A stretch of DNA of 64,000 nt from CAIYWZ01 sp964497925 (GTDB lineage: Bacteria; Pseudomonadota; Alphaproteobacteria; CAIYWZ01), in assembly GCA_964497925.1 (NCBI GenBank), contig CAZCFE010000004.1, positions 1-64,000 of the forward strand, given 5' to 3'. Shown here in pieces: positions 16,278 through 25,339 of the stretch (positions are counted from its first letter, which is position 1; each line of letters opens with the position of its first letter). Under the pieces are notes generated by a model. The model did not search any database, had not been told where the DNA came from, and was given only the letters and a program-made list of their open reading frames with translations. A program made the translations under genes and the position numbers.

Positions 16278-16811
16278 TTACATAGAGTTCAAAGGGAAAC
16301 CAAGCTCTTTAGAGATCTTTTCCCCGTATATATTTCCATACCGTATAATGCGCGAATGATAAGCTTTCACCGCGGCTTCCCATGTTCCAAATTCGTTTTT
16401 TAAATCTTGAAGCAACTTTGCCGCGTAACGAATATTGTGCTGTGGATCAAAACTTTTGGCTATGTCTTTAATCGCATATTTATGTGTCGGCCAATGGATT
16501 TGCATCAGTCCTACGTTCATATTATGATTTGCATTTTGCTTTGGGTCAAGTGCAAAATTAATAGCTTCTTTCTTAGAGAGGAAGTAATATCCACCTTTTC
16601 CTTGAACATGGACCGTCCAAGGCCAAATTCCACTTTCTACTTTCATGATAGCATAAAGTATTTCAGAAGGAACTTGGAAATCCTCAGATGCTTGATTTAC
16701 GCAAGACTGCAAGACCTCAGTTGACCATGGTTCATCTTTTTGTTGAGCATGAACTGCATTTGTGATGAAGCCCCATATTAGAACTATTTTCAATATATTT
16801 TTCATTTTCAC
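16278..16811 (-). CDS. secreted lytic transglycosylase (SLT domain)
   Basis: 177 residues. A signal peptide (residues 1-22, ending A-V-H-A) is followed by an SLT-type lysozyme fold: the catalytic Glu is E59 in K-V-E-S-G, then N-V-G-L-M-Q-I-H-W, D-P-x2-N-I-R-Y-A-A-K-L-L and a Y-H-S-x6-Y segment. It is a small, single-domain periplasmic enzyme that would cleave peptidoglycan glycan strands to anhydromuropeptides. Enzymes of this type often serve secretion systems or flagella. Here the neighbours are housekeeping genes, so its specific role is open. Confidence 0.88.
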   Translation of the reverse strand: MKMKNILKIVLIWGFITNAVHAQQKDEPWSTEVLQSCVNQASEDFQVPSEILYAIMKVESGIWPWTVHVQGKGGYYFLSKKEAINFALDPKQNANHNMNVGLMQIHWPTHKYAIKDIAKSFDPQHNIRYAAKLLQDLKNEFGTWEAAVKAYHSRIIRYGNIYGEKISKELGFPLNSM

Positions 16812-16846
16812 GATACGTTTGTTTTATTAAAAAAGGCAATTATACA

Positions 16847-17410
16847 CTAAACCGGCACAACCATCAAGATTTCGGGTATATAATATTTCAACATATTTTC
16901 AATGCCCATTTTAAGGGTTTGTGAGGAGCTTGGGCACCCTGAACAAGAGCCTTGTAATTCAACATAGACAATGCCATCTTCAAATCCACGAAATACGATA
17001 TTACCACCGTCTTGCGCGATGGCTGGTCTTATTTTTTCTTCCAAAATTGCTTCAATCTGAATTGAAAGAGGGTCTTTGCTTATAACAGGTTCAGATAGGG
17101 ATTCTTGATTTAAAGAAAACTCTTTAATCAAAGGAAGTCCGGTGCTTAAAAAATTCATAATTGTTGTAATAACAACTAACGATAATTCTTCCCAATTTGA
17201 GTCTTCATTTTTAGTGACTGTGATAAAATCATATCCAAAAAACACATTACAAACATCTGAAATTTGAAAAAGTGCACTAGCAAGCGGGGAAATGGAAGCT
17301 TGTTGAGGCGTGCTGCAATTAATGTTTTTCCCTTCTGGTAAAATTGGGGAAGGCATTAAAAATTTAATTGCCAAAGGATTTGGTGTTTCTTCTATTTGAA
17401 TATAACTCAT
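16847..17410 (-). CDS. Nfu/NifU-type iron-sulfur cluster carrier
   Basis: 187 residues with two domains: an N-terminal Nfu_N domain starting I-Q-x-E-x-T-P-N-P-x-A-x-K-F, and a C-terminal NifU-like domain with the cluster-binding pair C156-S-G-C159 in the G-S-C-S-G-C-P-S-S context. Such proteins carry 4Fe-4S clusters to late targets such as lipoyl synthase (lipA is in this window at 49 kb) and respiratory complexes. The architecture is the mitochondrial NFU1/alphaproteobacterial type. The gene stands slightly apart, with 35 bp before the transglycosylase gene. Confidence 0.92.
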   Translation of the reverse strand: MSYIQIEETPNPLAIKFLMPSPILPEGKNINCSTPQQASISPLASALFQISDVCNVFFGYDFITVTKNEDSNWEELSLVVITTIMNFLSTGLPLIKEFSLNQESLSEPVISKDPLSIQIEAILEEKIRPAIAQDGGNIVFRGFEDGIVYVELQGSCSGCPSSSQTLKMGIENMLKYYIPEILMVVPV

Positions 17411-17508
17411 TTTAAAACCTATTTATCATTAATATTTGAAGAAAATATGCCATAAGTTATGCTGCCTTGTCTAGTTTTATCTTGATTAATCAGAAAAACT
17501 TTGGTTTT

Positions 17509-18678
17509 TTATCGCTTCTTGAGGGGGGAGGATCTTTTAAGTGCATCTAAAAGCCAGGTTTTTGCATGTTCAAGAGCGGGTGTATTGGGGTGTTCTGGGC
17601 AAAGCTTTTCGAAAGCATTCGTGACAATGGTTTCATCTAAACGATCGATATGTAAAATGTTAAGAATTTTTCTTGCGATATGGGCTCTGGCTAGAAAATC
17701 ATTTTCTTTGAATTTAAATAGATTCTTGCGATAAAACAATGATCCATCTGCTCGGCAGCTAAGATAAGCTCCATCTTCTTCAGTTGCTGGAAAGCTTAAT
17801 ATATCTAGAAGATCAAGCGTAATTTGGGTTGCTGAGTGCACGCCTAAGAACTCATGCGGACTTTCTTCAAATGCTTTAAATTCAATATATTGATCAAAGT
17901 ACTTGATTTTTTTAATTCGAAGAGGGTCAGTTGTTTCGATATGAGTGCGTATTTGTCTTATGATGTGTCCATCTAATCTATCAGGTTTTAAGTTTGGAAA
18001 TTCTTTATATAAAAAAAACATCAAACTTCCTTCTTTATAAAGTCTGGAAATGATCATCATTCGAAGACTCATATTATCATATGTTGTTTTGTTAGCATTC
18101 TCGGCCATGTAAAGAATTTGTTTTGCAATTGCGGTTTTGGAAGGGTTTAATTGAAGAATGAATTCTAGTAAATCCAGGTTTTTAGCATGCCCATATAATA
18201 TAATAGATCTTAAGATTTGATCTTTTTCATTTTCTGTAAGATGCTCTTGGATATTTGGGAAGTGGCTTTTAATGTGAGAAATAGTTTCGAAATATCCATC
18301 GCGTGAATGCTCATAAAAAACTTTTTTAAAAGTTTCTTGTTTTTGTTCTTGTGTCCAAAAAGAGGTATCAATAATTCCTTTAATCAGCGCCAAAGATAAT
18401 TGATTGAACTTATGGCGATTATACTCAGGTCGATAATACTGATAGCTACTTACAAAACTTAGAGATGTTAAAACATCTAATGGGGTGTGGATGCTCACTT
18501 TTTGGTTTAGATGAGAAAGTTGTGCATCTGAATATGTATATTGTTTTGGTGGACATATTTGTAATATAGAATCAGATAAGGATGTGGGTGCCATGAAAAT
18601 TGTCTCTGGTAAAGCGTCTTCGGCTCCAAAGCATAAGAATGGAAGAATGATTGATATTAATAAATAGGTGGCTTTCAT
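17509..18678 (-). CDS. secreted protein of unknown function
   Basis: 389 residues when started at the ATG at 18678, chosen because an AGAGG ribosome-binding site lies 9 nt upstream and the translation then begins directly with a signal peptide (MKATYLLISIILPFLCFGAE). An in-frame start 12 codons earlier would add a charged extension. The mature protein is mainly alpha-helical, with no cysteine pattern or catalytic motif I can recognise, and ends in a basic tail. The secretion signal and predicted helical repeats are reminiscent of host-interaction proteins, but this is only an impression. The promoter region is unremarkable. Confidence 0.6.
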   Translation of the reverse strand: MKATYLLISIILPFLCFGAEDALPETIFMAPTSLSDSILQICPPKQYTYSDAQLSHLNQKVSIHTPLDVLTSLSFVSSYQYYRPEYNRHKFNQLSLALIKGIIDTSFWTQEQKQETFKKVFYEHSRDGYFETISHIKSHFPNIQEHLTENEKDQILRSIILYGHAKNLDLLEFILQLNPSKTAIAKQILYMAENANKTTYDNMSLRMMIISRLYKEGSLMFFLYKEFPNLKPDRLDGHIIRQIRTHIETTDPLRIKKIKYFDQYIEFKAFEESPHEFLGVHSATQITLDLLDILSFPATEEDGAYLSCRADGSLFYRKNLFKFKENDFLARAHIARKILNILHIDRLDETIVTNAFEKLCPEHPNTPALEHAKTWLLDALKRSSPLKKR

Positions 18679-18860
18679 TTGGTTTTTCCTCTGGGTTTTG
18701 AATGATTCACGCATACCATATAACTTTATTTATTGTAAAATTCAATAGAAAAATAAAAACATATGATTTGTGAAAATTCAAATCAATTGATTCTTATTAA
18801 ATTTTACGTTAAAGTATGCCTCAATTAGGATATATAGTTGAAAAATAAAGGAATAAAATT

Positions 18861-19145
18861 ATGTCGCAACACGATCTTGATCTTAAAAAGATACTTTGGC
18901 TGTCTCGGTTAAATGCAACGCCTGAGGAGCAGGAAAAGCTGTCTTCAAGTTTGATTCAGATTATTGATTGGATTGGAATTATGAAGGAAGTTGATACATC
19001 TAATGTCCTTCCTATGACAGGATCAAATCTTGAAATGCCAAGGCGTGATGATGTGATAGCAGATGGAGGAATTCAAGATAAAGTCCTCGCCAATGCTCCT
19101 GACAAAGCTTTTGGAATGTTTGGTGTGAATAAGGTTGTGGAATAA
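18861..19145 (+). CDS. gatC: Asp-tRNA(Asn)/Glu-tRNA(Gln) amidotransferase subunit C
   Basis: 94 residues, standard for GatC. It has the helical N-terminal segment with I-x-W-L-S-R-L and the conserved M-x-G-S-x-L-x-M-P-R-R-D-D region that wraps around GatA. GatCAB converts mischarged Glu-tRNA(Gln), and often Asp-tRNA(Asn), to the correct amide. It is first in a gatC-gatA-gatB cluster with 11-bp and 1-bp gaps. The start has a modest AAAGG ribosome-binding site. Confidence 0.95.
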   Translation: MSQHDLDLKKILWLSRLNATPEEQEKLSSSLIQIIDWIGIMKEVDTSNVLPMTGSNLEMPRRDDVIADGGIQDKVLANAPDKAFGMFGVNKVVE

Positions 19146-19156
19146 GGATAAGAACT

Positions 19157-20635
19157 ATGACAAATTTATGTAAACTAACTCTGGCGCAGGCTCTTTCTGG
19201 ATTAAATAAGAAAGAATTTTCTGCCGTTGATCTGACTAAGTCTCACATTGAAAGATTAGAAGGGTTGTCGAATTTAAATGCGTTTATCACACAAACGCCT
19301 GAACTGGCTTTATCAGAGGCTATGCTTTCAGATGAGCGACGCGCAAAAGGAAATGCTTTGCCTTTGGACGGAATTGTAATTGCAAATAAAGATCTTTTTT
19401 GCACTCAAGGAGTAAAGACTACAGCCGGATCAAAAATTCTTGAAAATTTTATTCCCCCTTATGAATCCACGGTGACTGAAAAATTAAAAAATGCTGGAAC
19501 TGTGTGTGTTGGAAAACTTAATTTAGATGAGTTTGCAATGGGTTCTTCAACATTAACAAGTTACTATGGGCCATCTGTGAATCCATGGAGACTTTCCGAG
19601 TTTCCCCATAAAAATATCGTTCCTGGGGGATCATCTGGAGGATCATCTGCCTTAGTTGCTGCTTATGGGGCGCTTGGAGTAACAGGAACAGATACGGGCG
19701 GATCCATTCGTCAGCCAGCTGCTTTTTGTGGGATTGTTGGGCTTAAACCAACTTATGGAAGGTGCTCACGTTTTGGGATTGTCGCATTTGCGTCATCTTT
19801 GGATCAAGCAGGCCCAATGGCTCGTACTGTTGAAGATACAGCAATTTTGCTTGAACATATGGCAGGATATGATTCAAAAGATTCAACATCTGTTGATATT
19901 CCTGTTCCTGTGTATTCAGCAGCCGTGAAAAAAGGCGTTAAGGGAATGCGTATTGGAATTCCAGCTGAATATAGAGTTGATGGGCTTGATGAAAGAACAG
20001 CTTATTTTTGGGATAAGGGAATTGCCTGGCTTAAAGAAAATGGCGCAGAAATTATTGATATTTCCTTGCCACACACAAAGTATGCATTACCAACTTATTA
20101 TATCATTGCGCCAGCAGAAGCTTCATCGAACCTTTCAAGATATGATGGTGTGCGTTTTGGATCACGAGTTTCTGGAAACTCCCTTGATGAACTTTATGAA
20201 AATACAAGGTCGCAAGGGTTTGGAACAGAAGTTAAGCGCCGTATCTTGATGGGGACCTATGTTTTATCTGCAGGATACTATGATGCTTATTATTTAAAAG
20301 CTCAAAAAATGCGTTCATTGATTTTGCAAGATTTTGATAATGCATTTGAAAAAGTAGATCTTATTTTAACGCCAACAACACCTTCAGCAGCTTTTGCAAT
20401 TGGAGAAGAACCAAAAGATCCTGTTTCGATGTATTTAAATGATATTTTAACTGTAACTGTTAATCTTGCAGGTCTTCCTGGGATTTCTGTCCCATGCGGT
20501 CTTTCAAAAGAAGGCTTACCATTAGGGTTGCAATTAATAGGAAAACGTTTTGGTGAAGAGGATTTAATTGCAGCAGGATATGTAATTGAGCAATCATCTG
20601 GATTTGAAATGCTACCGTTTAAGGAGAAATATTAA
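19157..20635 (+). CDS. gatA: Asp-tRNA(Asn)/Glu-tRNA(Gln) amidotransferase subunit A
   Basis: 492 residues of the amidase-signature family. The catalytic Lys is in I-A-N-K-D-L-F, and the Ser pair in P-G-G-S-S-G-G-S-S and T-D-T-G-G-S-I-R-Q-P completes the Ser-cisSer-Lys triad. It releases ammonia from glutamine and channels it to GatB. Full length and intact. It overlaps nothing, and gatB starts one base after its stop. Confidence 0.97.
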   Translation: MTNLCKLTLAQALSGLNKKEFSAVDLTKSHIERLEGLSNLNAFITQTPELALSEAMLSDERRAKGNALPLDGIVIANKDLFCTQGVKTTAGSKILENFIPPYESTVTEKLKNAGTVCVGKLNLDEFAMGSSTLTSYYGPSVNPWRLSEFPHKNIVPGGSSGGSSALVAAYGALGVTGTDTGGSIRQPAAFCGIVGLKPTYGRCSRFGIVAFASSLDQAGPMARTVEDTAILLEHMAGYDSKDSTSVDIPVPVYSAAVKKGVKGMRIGIPAEYRVDGLDERTAYFWDKGIAWLKENGAEIIDISLPHTKYALPTYYIIAPAEASSNLSRYDGVRFGSRVSGNSLDELYENTRSQGFGTEVKRRILMGTYVLSAGYYDAYYLKAQKMRSLILQDFDNAFEKVDLILTPTTPSAAFAIGEEPKDPVSMYLNDILTVTVNLAGLPGISVPCGLSKEGLPLGLQLIGKRFGEEDLIAAGYVIEQSSGFEMLPFKEKY

Positions 20636-20636
20636 T

Positions 20637-22103
20637 ATGACATATATACAAGGAAAAACTGGACCTTGGGAGGTTGTAATTGGGCTTGAAGTCCATGCGC
20701 AGATTATTTCAAATTCAAAATTATTTTCAGGAGCTTCAACTGCTTTTGGTGCAGAGCCTAATACACAAGTTTCTTTGGTTGATGCTGGTTTCCCAGGGAT
20801 GCTTCCTGTTATTAATCGTGTTTGTGTGGAGCAAGCAATTAAAACAGGTTTGGCTTTAAATGCCAAGATTAATCAAAAATCTGTGTTTGCGCGTAAGAAT
20901 TATTTTTATGCAGATCTTCCGTCAGGTTATCAAATTTCTCAATATGAAGAACCAATTGTAGGTCTTGGCTATTTAGATATTGACCTCCCAGATGGATCGG
21001 CAAAGCGTATTGGTGTGACAAGACTTCATTTAGAGCAAGATGCTGGAAAAAGCTTTCATGATCAGCATCCAACAAAAAGCTATATTGATCTGAATAGAGC
21101 TGGTGTTGCGTTGATGGAAATTGTTTCTGAACCAGATCTTAGAAGTGTTGATGATGTAATGGCGTATCTGAAGAAGTTACGTGCATTATTACGTTGTCTT
21201 GAAACATGTGATGGAAACATGGAAGAGGGAAGTATGCGCGCGGATGTGAATGTTTCTCTAAGGCGTCCAGGAGAGCCATTTGGAACGCGTGCTGAAATTA
21301 AAAATGTTAACTCTATTCGTTTTGCGGGGCAAGCAGTTGAATGTGAAATTGCAAGACAAATGGAGATTTTGGAGGACGGTGGTACAATCGTTCAAGAAAC
21401 GCGTCTTTTTGATTCGGCCAAATGTGAAACAAGGTCAATGAGATCAAAAGAGCACGCTCAAGATTATCGTTATTTTCCCGATCCTGATTTACCTCCGCTT
21501 ATTCTAACAGAAAAAGAAATTGAAGATATCAGGCTTTCATTGCCAGAGCTTCCTGATGCAAAAAAATCTAGATTCATGGGGTCATATGGGCTTCCAGATT
21601 ATGATGCATCAATTCTTTCTGGTGAAAAAGAAAATGCGGTTTTTTATGAAGAAGCCGTAAGAAACTCTAAATTTCAAGAAAAAAGTGCAAAGATTATTGC
21701 AAATTGGATGCTCGGGGAATTGTTTGCGCTTTTAAATAAAATGGAAGAAAACTTAAATTCATCTAAAATAACGCCTCAAAGTCTTTCAAAACTGGTAGAC
21801 TTAATTTTAAGTGATGTGATTTCAGGCAAAATCGCCAAAGATGTGATCGTGATGATGGCGGAAACTGGTGCTGATCCAGAAAAAATTGTTGAAGAAAAAG
21901 GTCTTCGTCAAGTCACTGACACTGGTGCAATTGAAAAAGTGATTGATGATATTTTATCTTCTAATATGGATAAAGTGACTGAATATAAATCAGGAAAAGC
22001 TCAGTTGTTTGGTTTTTTTGTAGGGCAAGTCATGAAAGTGATGGCAGGAAAAGGGAACCCTTCTGTAATTAATGATATTTTGAAAAAGAAACTGGATGCA
22101 TGA
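20637..22103 (+). CDS. gatB: Asp-tRNA(Asn)/Glu-tRNA(Gln) amidotransferase subunit B
   Basis: 488 residues. The ATG at 20637 is preferred to an in-frame ATG 17 codons upstream inside gatA: AAGGAG lies just ahead and the family N-terminus W-E-V-V-I-G-L-E-V-H-A-Q follows at once. Family features include Y-x-D-L-P-S-G-Y-Q-I-S-Q-Y, L-H-L-E-Q-D-A-G-K-S, E-I-K-N-V-N-S and the C-terminal GatB/YqeY helical domain. GatB activates the mischarged tRNA with ATP and amidates it. The stop overlaps the dapD start by 4 bp. Confidence 0.97.
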   Translation: MTYIQGKTGPWEVVIGLEVHAQIISNSKLFSGASTAFGAEPNTQVSLVDAGFPGMLPVINRVCVEQAIKTGLALNAKINQKSVFARKNYFYADLPSGYQISQYEEPIVGLGYLDIDLPDGSAKRIGVTRLHLEQDAGKSFHDQHPTKSYIDLNRAGVALMEIVSEPDLRSVDDVMAYLKKLRALLRCLETCDGNMEEGSMRADVNVSLRRPGEPFGTRAEIKNVNSIRFAGQAVECEIARQMEILEDGGTIVQETRLFDSAKCETRSMRSKEHAQDYRYFPDPDLPPLILTEKEIEDIRLSLPELPDAKKSRFMGSYGLPDYDASILSGEKENAVFYEEAVRNSKFQEKSAKIIANWMLGELFALLNKMEENLNSSKITPQSLSKLVDLILSDVISGKIAKDVIVMMAETGADPEKIVEEKGLRQVTDTGAIEKVIDDILSSNMDKVTEYKSGKAQLFGFFVGQVMKVMAGKGNPSVINDILKKKLDA

Positions 22104-22876
22104 ATTTAAATACAATAAAAACAATTGAAAATGCTTTTGAGGGGGTAATTGATTTAGAAGATGCGACTTCTTGCGTATTGGATGCGATTAATTTGCTTGA
22201 TCAGGGTAAAGTTCGTATTGCTGATAAAAAAGAAGGGGTTTGGCATTTAAATCTTTGGATTAAAAAAGCGATCCTTCTTTATTTTAAGATTCAAAAATGC
22301 ACACATCAGGATGGTTATTATGATAAAATACCATTGAAATTTGAAAAATGGATAGACCAAGATTATGATAATCATGCGTTAAGAACAGTTCCAGGATCGA
22401 TCGTAAGATATGGTGCATTTTTGGAAAAAAACGTTGTTGTTATGCCTTCATTTATAAATATTGGTGCTTATGTGGGCCAAGGAACGATGATTGATGCATG
22501 GGCAACTGTTGGATCTTGCGCGCAAATTGGCGCCAAGTGCCATATTTCAGGAGGAGCTGGGATTGGTGGTGTTTTAGAACCCTTACAAGCAAATCCTGTT
22601 ATTATTGAAGACAATTGTTTTATTGGAGCAAGATCTGAGGTCGCAGAAGGCGTTATTGTGGAAGAAGGTTCTGTTTTGGCTATGGGTGTTTATTTGAGCG
22701 CATCCACCAAAATTTTAAACAGACAAACAGGGGAAGTTTTTCAAGGAAAAGTCCCTGCTTACAGTGTGGTTGTTCCTGGGGTTTTTCCTTCTTCTAATCT
22801 TTACTGCGCGGTAATCGTTAAAACCGTGGATGCTGCAACCAGATCAAAAACAGCAATTAATGAGCTATTAAGATAA
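22100..22876 (+). CDS. dapD: 2,3,4,5-tetrahydropyridine-2,6-dicarboxylate N-succinyltransferase
   Basis: 258 residues, slightly shorter than the usual 275-280. It has an N-terminal helical domain and a left-handed beta-helix of hexapeptide repeats, with the DapD blocks V-P-G-S-I-V-R-x-G, N-I-G-A-Y-V-G-x-G-T-M-I-D, W-A-T-V-G-S-C-A-Q-I-G and I-G-G-V-L-E-P-L-Q-A. It transfers succinyl from succinyl-CoA in the lysine/meso-diaminopimelate pathway, which supplies peptidoglycan. Its presence means the organism makes DAP itself. It is translationally coupled to gatB (ATGA overlap). Confidence 0.95.
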   Translation: MNLNTIKTIENAFEGVIDLEDATSCVLDAINLLDQGKVRIADKKEGVWHLNLWIKKAILLYFKIQKCTHQDGYYDKIPLKFEKWIDQDYDNHALRTVPGSIVRYGAFLEKNVVVMPSFINIGAYVGQGTMIDAWATVGSCAQIGAKCHISGGAGIGGVLEPLQANPVIIEDNCFIGARSEVAEGVIVEEGSVLAMGVYLSASTKILNRQTGEVFQGKVPAYSVVVPGVFPSSNLYCAVIVKTVDAATRSKTAINELLR

Positions 22877-22889
22877 AGGATACGATATA

Positions 22890-23630
22890 ATGAAAACTGG
22901 TTCAGAAAAAATGACAGAATCTTTAAAAAAACACACAAAAGGACTTCCAACTGCAATCGCCGCGGCTGTCTTTATTAGAATTTTTTTCCTTGATAATTTT
23001 TATGTCCCCACAGGTTCTATGATTCCAACTATTTTGATTTGGGATCATTTATTTGCAACAAAATGGAATTATGGTTACAGTAAGCATGTTCTTCCTTTTT
23101 CTCCCAATATTTTCGAAGGTCGTATTTTTTACACCCCTCCAAAACGAGGTGAAATCGTTATCTTTGAAATGCCAAATGATGATAAAAGGTATGTTAAGCG
23201 TTTGATTGGCCTTCCTGGAGAAACAATTCAAATTAAAGAAGGGGTTTTGCATATTAATGATGTTCCTGTTAAACTTGAAAAAGTTCAGGATTATGTGCGT
23301 CTTGATCCAAATGGAAATCCAAAAACAGCAGTTCAATATATTGAAACATTGCCAGAAGGGTTAAAACACCCAATTATTCATACCATTGAAAAGAAAGAAA
23401 CAAGTCATCAATACGTTGTTCCCAAAGGATATTTTTTTATGATGGGCGATAACCGTGATGAATCTGGAGATTCAAGACATCAGTCACAAATGGGATATGT
23501 TCCTGAAGAATATATTAAATCAAAAGCTCAATTTGTGTGGCTTTCAACAGATGGTAGCGCAAGTTGGTGGCAGGTGTGGAAATGGATTCCAGCCATTAGA
23601 TGGAGCCGATTTTTTAATTGGATTAGGTAA
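22890..23630 (+). CDS. lepB: signal peptidase I
   Basis: 246 residues. One N-terminal membrane helix (about residues 18-35) precedes the catalytic Ser43 in P-T-G-S-M-I-P-T, and the general base Lys103 is in Y-V-K-R-L-I-G-L-P-G-E. The M-G-D-N-R-D-x-S-x-D-S-R box is near residue 190. It removes signal peptides at the outer face of the inner membrane. It converges with the Cys-rich secreted-protein operon, leaving 8 bp between stop codons. It is last in the gat-dapD run, with a 13-bp gap. Confidence 0.96.
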   Translation: MKTGSEKMTESLKKHTKGLPTAIAAAVFIRIFFLDNFYVPTGSMIPTILIWDHLFATKWNYGYSKHVLPFSPNIFEGRIFYTPPKRGEIVIFEMPNDDKRYVKRLIGLPGETIQIKEGVLHINDVPVKLEKVQDYVRLDPNGNPKTAVQYIETLPEGLKHPIIHTIEKKETSHQYVVPKGYFFMMGDNRDESGDSRHQSQMGYVPEEYIKSKAQFVWLSTDGSASWWQVWKWIPAIRWSRFFNWIR

Positions 23631-23638
23631 GAAGTTTT

Positions 23639-24649
23639 TTATTTCTTTTTCTTTTTCTTCTTCTTTTTTCCTGCTTCTTGATCTGTTGATGCCGATGCTG
23701 ATGCTGATGCTGATGCTGATGCTGATACCGATGCAGCTGTAGCCGCTGCTGTAGCTGCGGCGTCTCCTGGAGCTGCCCCAGTCATTTCAGCTTGTGCGGC
23801 CGATACGTCACTAGTTTCTTCTGGACTAGAAGATCCAGAAGATGATGTCTTGCTGGAAGAAGATTTAGACTTCCCATCATCTTTTTTGCCGCCCCCAAAT
23901 AAACTTCCTATGCCCGAAGCAAGAGCGCCAACACCAGAAGCTGCGGCGCTTCCAAGCATTGCGGCTCCTGCCATATTAGGGTCCATCATTCCCATTCCTC
24001 CAGTCATCATGGGGCTGTATCCTCCTCCCCCCATTGCTGGAAAATTCTGCATAGGCGTTGAGATTGCCGCCTTTTGTTTTCCTGCCATTACGCAAGGCTC
24101 CATCATAGGGTTATTGCTGCCACAAACATCTAAGCAAATTGCTCTGTTGGTTAAAATAGCACAATTTAAACGTGTGCAGCGTCCAGCACAAAAAAACTGC
24201 ATTGCAGTTGCACATTTTTCTTTATCTTTTATAACGGAATTTCGTTTGCAACTCCATAAAAGATCAAAGTCGATGGACTGTGAAGGTGTAGAGACTGAAG
24301 CATTTTCTCCAGATGCTCCTGAATCAGAAATTGGAGGGGGAGCATTGGGATCTGGTTTTGGAGGAATAGATGCATCTGTGCTGATGGGCATTTTAACTTC
24401 TGCATCCATGGAGCTGGGATCAATACCTGGCTTTGCAGCAGAGATAGCGGCAAGAGGTGAATTCATGGATATGCCATCACTTTTACCTTCTTCAGGTTTT
24501 GTTCCAGAGTCGATATTTGTATTGGGGTTGGTAACTCCAGTTGCTGTGGCAGCAAGTTGTCCAATCGCGGCACCAAGACCAAAAGAAGCGTAAGTCTTAC
24601 CAATTATTAAAGCAAAAATTAAAATAAGATGTTTATTTTTTATCTTCAT
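23639..24649 (-). CDS. secreted eight-cysteine-core protein (paralog 2)
   Basis: 336 residues, function unknown, last gene of the four-paralog operon. A signal peptide (residues 1-21, ending KTYA) is followed by a low-complexity region containing S-D-G-I-S-M-N-S-P-L-A, shared with paralog 5. The core is LLWSC-x11-C-x7-C-x3-C-x4-C-x8-C-x3-C-x9-C, including F-F-C-A-G-R-C-T-R-L-N-C and C-L-D-V-C-G. The Gly/Ala-rich tail has a G-S-L-F-G-G-G-K-K motif, then Ser-rich sequence, an (Ala-Ser)n run and nine terminal lysines. Its ATG directly abuts the stop of paralog 3. Confidence 0.8.
   Translation of the reverse strand: MKIKNKHLILIFALIIGKTYASFGLGAAIGQLAATATGVTNPNTNIDSGTKPEEGKSDGISMNSPLAAISAAKPGIDPSSMDAEVKMPISTDASIPPKPDPNAPPPISDSGASGENASVSTPSQSIDFDLLWSCKRNSVIKDKEKCATAMQFFCAGRCTRLNCAILTNRAICLDVCGSNNPMMEPCVMAGKQKAAISTPMQNFPAMGGGGYSPMMTGGMGMMDPNMAGAAMLGSAAASGVGALASGIGSLFGGGKKDDGKSKSSSSKTSSSGSSSPEETSDVSAAQAEMTGAAPGDAAATAAATAASVSASASASASASASTDQEAGKKKKKKKKK
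23690..23727. repeat. hexanucleotide (GATGCT)n repeat in the paralog 2 gene
   Basis: Several perfect GATGCT units, flanked by variant units, code for an (Ala-Ser)n stretch on the minus strand. A 6-bp unit keeps the frame when copy number changes, so slippage would alter protein length without killing the gene. A T/C-rich tract coding for poly-Lys follows at about 23640-23670. Confidence 0.8.
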
Positions 24650-25339
24650 TTATTTTTTCCCAAACAAACTTCCTATAGCAGAAGCGGCTACGCCTCCCAT
24701 CATTGCTGCACCAGCCATGCCAGGATTGGGCATTCCCCCAGCCATCATAGGATTGTATCCTGGAGGTGGATAGCCCATCATTGGCATGTTGCTCCGGGCA
24801 AGAGCAGCAACTGCTGGAGTTCGTTTTCCTGCTTCGATACAGCCTTTCATCATGGGGTGTGATGTTCCGCATACGTCAACACAAATTTGACGGTTTGTTA
24901 AAATAGCGCAATTTAAGCGTGTGCATCTGCCTGTGCAGAAAAAATACCGTGCGGAGTCACATTTTTGTTGGTTCATATTTGGAGCTTTTGCGCAATTCCA
25001 CAAAAGATCAAAATCAACTTCGCTTACCGGAGGCGGTGGTTTATCTGTTCCTGCTGTTTGAGATCCATCTGGGTTTTCAGTATTTGCAGGATCAGGTTCG
25101 GGTATTGGGGCATTTATATCTGAATCTGGAGATGTTGGATCAACCCCTAAAGGTGTTTCGCCAGAACCAGGAGAATCGGATGAAGATGCTGTCGCTTCGT
25201 TGGTATTTTCTCCTGTTGGTTGGGCTTCTGTTATTTCGTTAGCCTCAGGAGGGCTTTCTGATGGAGGGGCATCTTGGGCAAAAATCCTATAAAATTGAAG
25301 GGATATAATCAATGTTAAAAGAAGAGTTTTTTTTATCAT
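24650..25339 (-). CDS. secreted eight-cysteine-core protein (paralog 3)
   Basis: 229 residues, function unknown. The signal peptide covers residues 1-21 (ending I-F-A), followed by an acidic Pro/Glu/Ser-rich stretch containing P-L-G-V-D-P-T-S, also found in paralog 5. The core is L-L-W-N-C-x10-C-x7-C-x3-C-x4-C-x8-C-x3-C-x9-C with F-F-C-T-G-R-C-T-R-L-N-C-A-I-L-T-N-R. A Met/Pro/Gly tail ends in S-A-I-G-S-L-F-G-K-K. The start abuts the paralog 4 stop and the stop abuts the paralog 2 start with no spacer, so translation is probably coupled. Confidence 0.8.
   Translation of the reverse strand: MIKKTLLLTLIISLQFYRIFAQDAPPSESPPEANEITEAQPTGENTNEATASSSDSPGSGETPLGVDPTSPDSDINAPIPEPDPANTENPDGSQTAGTDKPPPPVSEVDFDLLWNCAKAPNMNQQKCDSARYFFCTGRCTRLNCAILTNRQICVDVCGTSHPMMKGCIEAGKRTPAVAALARSNMPMMGYPPPGYNPMMAGGMPNPGMAGAAMMGGVAASAIGSLFGKK

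Noticed and set aside
18805..18822. TTAA-spacer-TTAA upstream of gatC
   Set aside because: The spacer is 8 nt, not 7, so it does not match the CtrA consensus.
23850..24593. Long plus-strand frame of 247 codons
   Set aside because: It is an antisense shadow of paralog 2; the coded protein has no known features, and the opposite strand has a signal peptide and conserved cysteines.
24633..24872. Minus-strand 79-codon frame with several Cys and His residues
   Set aside because: It lies out of frame inside paralog 3, which has a conserved core and a good start.
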